Shown in pieces: positions 60,008 to 64,000 of a stretch of 64,000 nucleotides of DNA; positions within the stretch are counted from its first letter, which is position 1, and each line of letters starts with the position of its first letter. The translations under genes and the position numbers were made by a program. The stretch comes from Tautonia sp040717455 (lineage in GTDB: Bacteria > Planctomycetota > Planctomycetia > Isosphaerales > Isosphaeraceae). The DNA lies in contig NZ_JBFEFH010000002.1 of assembly GCF_040717455.1 (NCBI RefSeq), positions 310,001-374,000 of the forward strand. Direction: 5' to 3'. A model generated the notes under the pieces. The model made no database searches. It was not told the DNA's origin and worked only from the letters and a program-made list of their open reading frames with translations.

Positions 60008-61333
60008 TCAGGTCAGGTCCGGCAGGGTGCCTTCGCCGCAGTAGTCGGGGTTGCCGAAGCGGTCGATGCGGTGGCCGAAGCCGTGGGCGAGGGACATGAG
60101 GAGGCGGTTGTGGTTGACGCGGTCGTAGTGGACGGCGCGGCCCATGCGGTAGTCGAGGCCGCCGCCGACGAGGACGAAGGGGATGTCGTTGCGGGTGTGG
60201 GAGTTGCCGGCGCCGAGCTCGTTGGTCCAGACGATCGTGGTGTTGTCGAGCAGGGTGCCGTCGCCGCCCGGCTCGGGGGTCTCGTCGAGCCGCTTGGCCA
60301 TGTAGGCGATCTGCTCGGCGAACCAGTGGTTGATCTTGGTGAGCTTCTCCTGGGCCTCGTCGTTACTGTTCGGCTCGTGGGAGAGCTCGTGGTGCCCCTC
60401 GCCGACGCCGATCCAGCGCATCTTGGCCTGGCCGACCGAGTTGGTGTACTGCAGGGTGGCCACGCGGTTGAAGTCGGCGGCGAAGCTGTTGACCATCAGG
60501 TCGATCTGGGCCTTCGAGATCTCCGGCATCTGGTCGTTCTGCGACTCGTCGAGGCCGGGGTCGAGCTCGGGGACGGCGTGGCCGACCTCCTCGATGCCCT
60601 TGCTCTGGGAGAGCTGGAGCTCCATCTCGCGGACGAACTGGGCGTGCTCGTCGAGCAGGCGGCGGTCGTCGGCGCTGACGTGCGAGCGGACCTTCTTCAG
60701 GTCGTTCTGCAGGTCGTCGAGGATGCTCTTGAGGCTCTCCTGGTCCTTCAGGCGGCCGTAGAGCTTGTTGAACATCTGGTAGGGGTCGTCGATCGGCGCG
60801 AGCGGCTTGTTCGGGCCGGCGTACGACATGCGGGTCCAGGTGTCGGCGTGGTTCGGGACCATCACGCCGAATTCGAGCGAGCCGAAGCGGGTGCGGGTGG
60901 CCTCGTCCGCCTGGAGGAAGTTGGCGATCTCCTGGTCGATCGACAGGCCGCTGGCCCAGCCGGCGGGGGTGTCGGAGCCGCCCTGGATGTTGCCCGGGAA
61001 CAGCTCGACGCCCGTGAGCAGGCAGCCGATGCCGCGCATGTGGCCGTCGCCGTCCCCCTTGATCTTGTTGCAGACCCCCTTGAGCAACAGGGTGCGGTCG
61101 CGGAACGGTTCGAGCGGTTCGAGGCTCGGCTTGAAGGAGGAGAGCGGGCCGGGCTCGTCGGCCCAGAAGTTCTTCTGGACGACGCCGTTGGGGCTGAAGA
61201 CGACGACCAGGCGCTGCTTGCGCCCCCCCTGGTTCGCGAAGCCGAGGCTCGGCAGGTTCAGGATGAACGGCAAGGCCGCCCCGCCGATGCCAAGCTTGCG
61301 GACGAAGTCGCGTCGGGTGGTGGTCCGGGCCAT
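60008..61333 (-). CDS. DUF1552 family twin-arginine exported protein
   Basis: The 441-residue protein begins with TTTRRDFVRKLGIGGAALPF, a clear Tat signal. RLVVVFSPNGVVQKNFW, MRGIGCLLTGVELFPGNIQG and TIVWTNELGAGNSHTRNDIP are DUF1552 hallmarks. In planctomycetes it is typically encoded downstream of a DUF1592-type cytochrome, as here (gap 236 bp). The pair is thought to form an envelope enzyme complex of unknown activity. It is complete and of normal length. Confidence 0.94.
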   Translation of the reverse strand: MARTTTRRDFVRKLGIGGAALPFILNLPSLGFANQGGRKQRLVVVFSPNGVVQKNFWADEPGPLSSFKPSLEPLEPFRDRTLLLKGVCNKIKGDGDGHMRGIGCLLTGVELFPGNIQGGSDTPAGWASGLSIDQEIANFLQADEATRTRFGSLEFGVMVPNHADTWTRMSYAGPNKPLAPIDDPYQMFNKLYGRLKDQESLKSILDDLQNDLKKVRSHVSADDRRLLDEHAQFVREMELQLSQSKGIEEVGHAVPELDPGLDESQNDQMPEISKAQIDLMVNSFAADFNRVATLQYTNSVGQAKMRWIGVGEGHHELSHEPNSNDEAQEKLTKINHWFAEQIAYMAKRLDETPEPGGDGTLLDNTTIVWTNELGAGNSHTRNDIPFVLVGGGLDYRMGRAVHYDRVNHNRLLMSLAHGFGHRIDRFGNPDYCGEGTLPDLT

Positions 61334-61569
61334 GGTGGCACGCTCCCTCTCTTCGGATTCGCCGGGCGGGGCGGCTGGGATGAACGACGCCGGTCGCCGG
61401 GCTCGGTGATCGTGGTTCGGGAAGACGGTCTCGGGGGCCGTTCGGCACCCCGGGACGCTGGGTCAATCGTCGCCCCGGCCGAACCCTTCTATTGGAACGG
61501 ACCGGGGCACGAAGGTCAAGGGAATGTTCAACAAAACTCCAATTGAGCCACCGGTGATGGAGGCCGGCG

Positions 61570-63942
61570 TCACTCGCCGGTCGAGGCCAGGTCGGCGCTC
61601 TGGCGGGGGGTCAGGGCCGACTCGGCGACGATCTCGACGAGCAGGGTCTGGATGTTGTAGTCGTTCGACACGAAGGCGTCCCGCAGTTCGGGGAGCGTCT
61701 CGACGCCGAAGGCGCGGATCGGCTGCTTGATCTGGTGCTGGAAGAGGCGTTCGACGAAGGCGTCGGCCACCTCGTCGCTCTCGGCGAGGAATTCGGCCAG
61801 CTCGCGGACCCCCTCGAAGGTGGCGGTCTCGCCGTCGCGGGTCTTGTAGAGGCCCGAGGCGTCGATCGGCTTGCCGTTGTCCTCGGCCCGGAAGCGGCCG
61901 ACGGCGTCGTAATGCTCCAGGGCGAAGCCGAGCGGGTTGATGAGCGAGTGGCACGCCATGCACGACTCGGGGCTGGTCTGCAGGGCCGTGCGCTCGCGGG
62001 TGGTCAGGTCCGGGTGCAGGTCGGGCGCGAGGGGGGTGAAGGCCTCCTGGGGCGGCCGGAGGCGGGTGCCCAGGACGTTCCGGGCGAGGAAGACCCCCCG
62101 GAAGATCGGCGACGAGTCGTTCGTGTAGGCGAAGTTCGCCATCAGGTAGGGGTGCGAGAGCAGGCCGGCACGCTCGCCGACGCCTTCGACGACCGGGGCG
62201 AACGGCGAATCCTCGGGCAGGTCGGCGCCGTAGAAGGCGGCGAGGCGGCCGTTGAGCAGGAGCGGCTCGTCGAGCAGGAGGCGGCGGAAGTCGGCCGAAT
62301 CGCTGTCCCAGATCACGCCTTCGAGGAACAGTTCGAGCGAGGTCCGCAGGTCGGAGACGACCTCGGGGGTGAAGTCGTCGTAATGCTCGGGGTCCTTGGC
62401 CAGGTCGGGGATGGCGTCGACCTTGAGCCACTTGCGGAAGAAGTCGAGCACCTTGGCGCGGGCCCGGGGGTCGTCGAGCATCCGCCGGGCCTGCTCGGCG
62501 ACCTGCTCCCGGGTTTCGAGGCGGGCCTCGGCGGCGGCCTTCAGCAACGGCTCGTCGGGCAGGCTGTCCCAGAGGGCGTACGAGACGCGGGAGGCGACGG
62601 CGTATGGGTCGAGCTCCGGGTCGATCTCGTGGTAGAGGAACCTCGGGGACTTGAGGGCCAGTAAGACGACGCGCTTGATGGCCGTCTCGGCGTCGGGGGA
62701 GGTGTCGAACTGGCGATCGACGTAGAGGTCGCGCTGCTCGGGGTCGAGCGGGCGGCGGAAGGCGCGTTCGACGAAGGAGGCGGCGAAGTCGCGCAGCTTG
62801 ATCTCGCGCTCGGGGTCGTCGTCCTTGACCTTCGCCAGGTCGTCCAGGTGGTCGACGACGTAGGCGGCCGTCTCGATGGCCGCGTCGGTCGAGGCCTGGG
62901 CCCAGGCGGCGGAGATGGTGGTGCCGCGCTCGTAGCCGACGCTGCGGTCGTCGGGCGGGAAGGGGGTGGTGACGACGAAGACCGGGGGTGCCCACTCGGG
63001 CGAGAGGTGGCGGCTCGGGATCACCTCCTCGGCCCGGCGCGGGGGGACCCAGGAGAGGCGGATCGAGGCCGGGATCTCCGGCTCGTCGTCGTCCTTGCGG
63101 ACCCCCTGGTACGCCTTCGAGAACTCCAGGCGGATCCGGTAGGGGCGGCCGGCGAGCAGGGGGATCGACGCCCGGCGCTCCAGGTCGTCGCCCGACTGCA
63201 CCCAGCCGTCGATGAGGGGGTTCCGATCGTCGTTGACGTAGAGCCGGACGGCGTGCTCGGTCCAGACGACGAACTCGTAGGTGCCCGACTCGGGGGGCAT
63301 GAGCGAGCCTTCCCAGCGGGCGGAGAACTGGTTGCGCTTGTCGAAGTTCTCGGTGTCGCCGTCGGGCACGCCGATGCCGAAGTCGAAATTCAGTTCCGGG
63401 TCGATCCGCTCGATCTTCTTCCGGTCGCGCCGGAACCCGCGGTCGGTGTAGTATTCCCCCTTCAGGCCGCGCTCGTCGCCCCACTGGCCTCGGCCGCGGA
63501 AGCCGGCGATCAGGTCGGAGACGCTGTTGCGGTACTGGTCGACGGTCAGGCGGGCCAGCTCGATCCGGGCCGGTGCGTTGCGGGCCCGGGCGATCTCGGA
63601 ATAGAAGGCGTCGTAGACGTAGCGGGCGACGGCCTCGGCGTCCTCGCCCGTCACCTCGTGCTCGAAGCCGGGGGGCATTTTTTCGTCGATGTAGGTCGTC
63701 AGGCCGTCGAGGGTCTTGTCGCCGTGCAGGGGGTGGGGGTAGTCGATCTCGCTGCCTTCGCCGTCGTCGCCGTGGCACTCGGCGCACGACTGCTGGTAGA
63801 CCTTCAGGCCGAGGGCCTGGGCCGGGTCGTCCTGGGCGGCGGCGGCCGATCCGATCGGCAAGGCCAACACTCCGACCGCCACCAGCACCCCGAGGGCGAG
63901 GGACCGGCCGGCGTCTGGTCGGTTCTCGAACAACGTCTTCAT
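61570..63942 (-). CDS. DUF1592/DUF1588-type cytochrome with PA14 domain
   Basis: The 790-residue protein starts at ATG 63942, preceded by GGAGGG and followed by a signal peptide (LALGVLVAVGVLALPIG). CAECH (53-57) is a haem site in a short cytochrome c domain. A PA14-like sugar-binding domain begins at GLKGEYYTDRGFRRDRKKIE. The C-terminal half holds the DUF1592/DUF1588/DUF1585 series, including ESCMACHSLINPLGFALEHY with a second CxxCH, and ends DLASTGE. It lies just upstream of the DUF1552 partner gene. Confidence 0.93.
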   Translation of the reverse strand: MKTLFENRPDAGRSLALGVLVAVGVLALPIGSAAAAQDDPAQALGLKVYQQSCAECHGDDGEGSEIDYPHPLHGDKTLDGLTTYIDEKMPPGFEHEVTGEDAEAVARYVYDAFYSEIARARNAPARIELARLTVDQYRNSVSDLIAGFRGRGQWGDERGLKGEYYTDRGFRRDRKKIERIDPELNFDFGIGVPDGDTENFDKRNQFSARWEGSLMPPESGTYEFVVWTEHAVRLYVNDDRNPLIDGWVQSGDDLERRASIPLLAGRPYRIRLEFSKAYQGVRKDDDEPEIPASIRLSWVPPRRAEEVIPSRHLSPEWAPPVFVVTTPFPPDDRSVGYERGTTISAAWAQASTDAAIETAAYVVDHLDDLAKVKDDDPEREIKLRDFAASFVERAFRRPLDPEQRDLYVDRQFDTSPDAETAIKRVVLLALKSPRFLYHEIDPELDPYAVASRVSYALWDSLPDEPLLKAAAEARLETREQVAEQARRMLDDPRARAKVLDFFRKWLKVDAIPDLAKDPEHYDDFTPEVVSDLRTSLELFLEGVIWDSDSADFRRLLLDEPLLLNGRLAAFYGADLPEDSPFAPVVEGVGERAGLLSHPYLMANFAYTNDSSPIFRGVFLARNVLGTRLRPPQEAFTPLAPDLHPDLTTRERTALQTSPESCMACHSLINPLGFALEHYDAVGRFRAEDNGKPIDASGLYKTRDGETATFEGVRELAEFLAESDEVADAFVERLFQHQIKQPIRAFGVETLPELRDAFVSNDYNIQTLLVEIVAESALTPRQSADLASTGE

Positions 63943-64000
63943 CGGAAACGGACCCTCCGGGGCGGGGGGCTTCGGTGTCGATCGCGGGGCGACGCGCACC

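Noticed and set aside
60071..61546. A plus-strand frame of about 490 codons opposite the DUF1552 gene
   Set aside because: Antisense shadow; the DUF1552 protein with its Tat signal is on the minus strand.

Overview
The window is high-GC DNA that looks chromosomal and planctomycetal, most likely from an Isosphaeraceae-type member of Planctomycetota (inference from gene content, not from a marker phylogeny). The evidence is a set of families typical of that phylum: a DUF1559 prepilin-like protein with a paired lipoprotein, DUF1501 and DUF1552 twin-arginine proteins, a DUF1592/DUF1588-type cytochrome with a PA14 domain, a TIGR03009 protein, an ECF sigma factor fused to a TIGR03067 domain, three PEP-CTERM proteins, and three large surface proteins carrying an N-terminal LEPR-XLL-like leader. 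No rRNA, tRNA, CRISPR array or complete insertion sequence was seen.

Layout. 0-13 kb: gamma-glutamyltransferase-like enzyme, TIGR03009 protein, cytochrome/Cu-monooxygenase-like protein, the DUF1559 pair, a carboxypeptidase-regulatory-like protein broken by an in-frame TGA, a DUF1501 protein and an amidohydrolase. 13-19 kb: a stress block with oxyR divergent from ahpC-ahpD, then an arsenic cluster arsR-acr3-arsC-arsM. Near-identical ATTCG/CGAAT operator-like sites precede arsR and acr3. 19-26.5 kb: a CotH-type surface protein, a decayed fragment of a second arsM, the sigma/TIGR03067 fusion, a GT39 membrane glycosyltransferase, DUF1328 and a deaminase. 27-32 kb: three PEP-CTERM proteins, one with thioester-domain signature residues, and an ADP-ribosylglycohydrolase. 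32-37 kb: gyrB, dciA-like and dnaN on the minus strand without dnaA or recF. 37-44 kb: a surface metalloprotease, then a minus-strand ExbB-ExbD-ExbD run with a macro-domain protein, divergent from a response regulator/ATPase fusion. 44-49.5 kb: small accessory genes on the plus strand mixed with palindromic repeats. 49.7-58 kb: CnoX-like thioredoxin, HEAT protein, TPCP-type metal ATPase, DUF427, di-heme oxidoreductase and a surface hydrolase. 58.3-59.9 kb: an AT-rich island with a translationally coupled gene pair and a HEPN-like gene. 60-64 kb: DUF1552 and DUF1592-type proteins.

How the genes work together. The ars genes form a complete route: sensing, reduction of arsenate by a thioredoxin-type CX5R/CX6C enzyme, export of arsenite by Acr3, and methylation by ArsM. 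OxyR keeps the C-x8-C redox pair and faces its expected peroxiredoxin targets. ExbB plus two ExbD proteins suggest an energised outer-envelope motor.

The most unexplained material is repetitive. A family of 85-150 bp palindromes with GGGTGGCCGGGGC ends recurs about nine times between genes and once inside a coding region. Three copies are exactly 89 bp long and lie just after small accessory genes. One small gene is flanked by GTTAGGC and GCCTAAC, the core ends of integron attC sites. The AT-rich island is the best candidate for a recently acquired, undescribed (possibly defence or toxin) locus.
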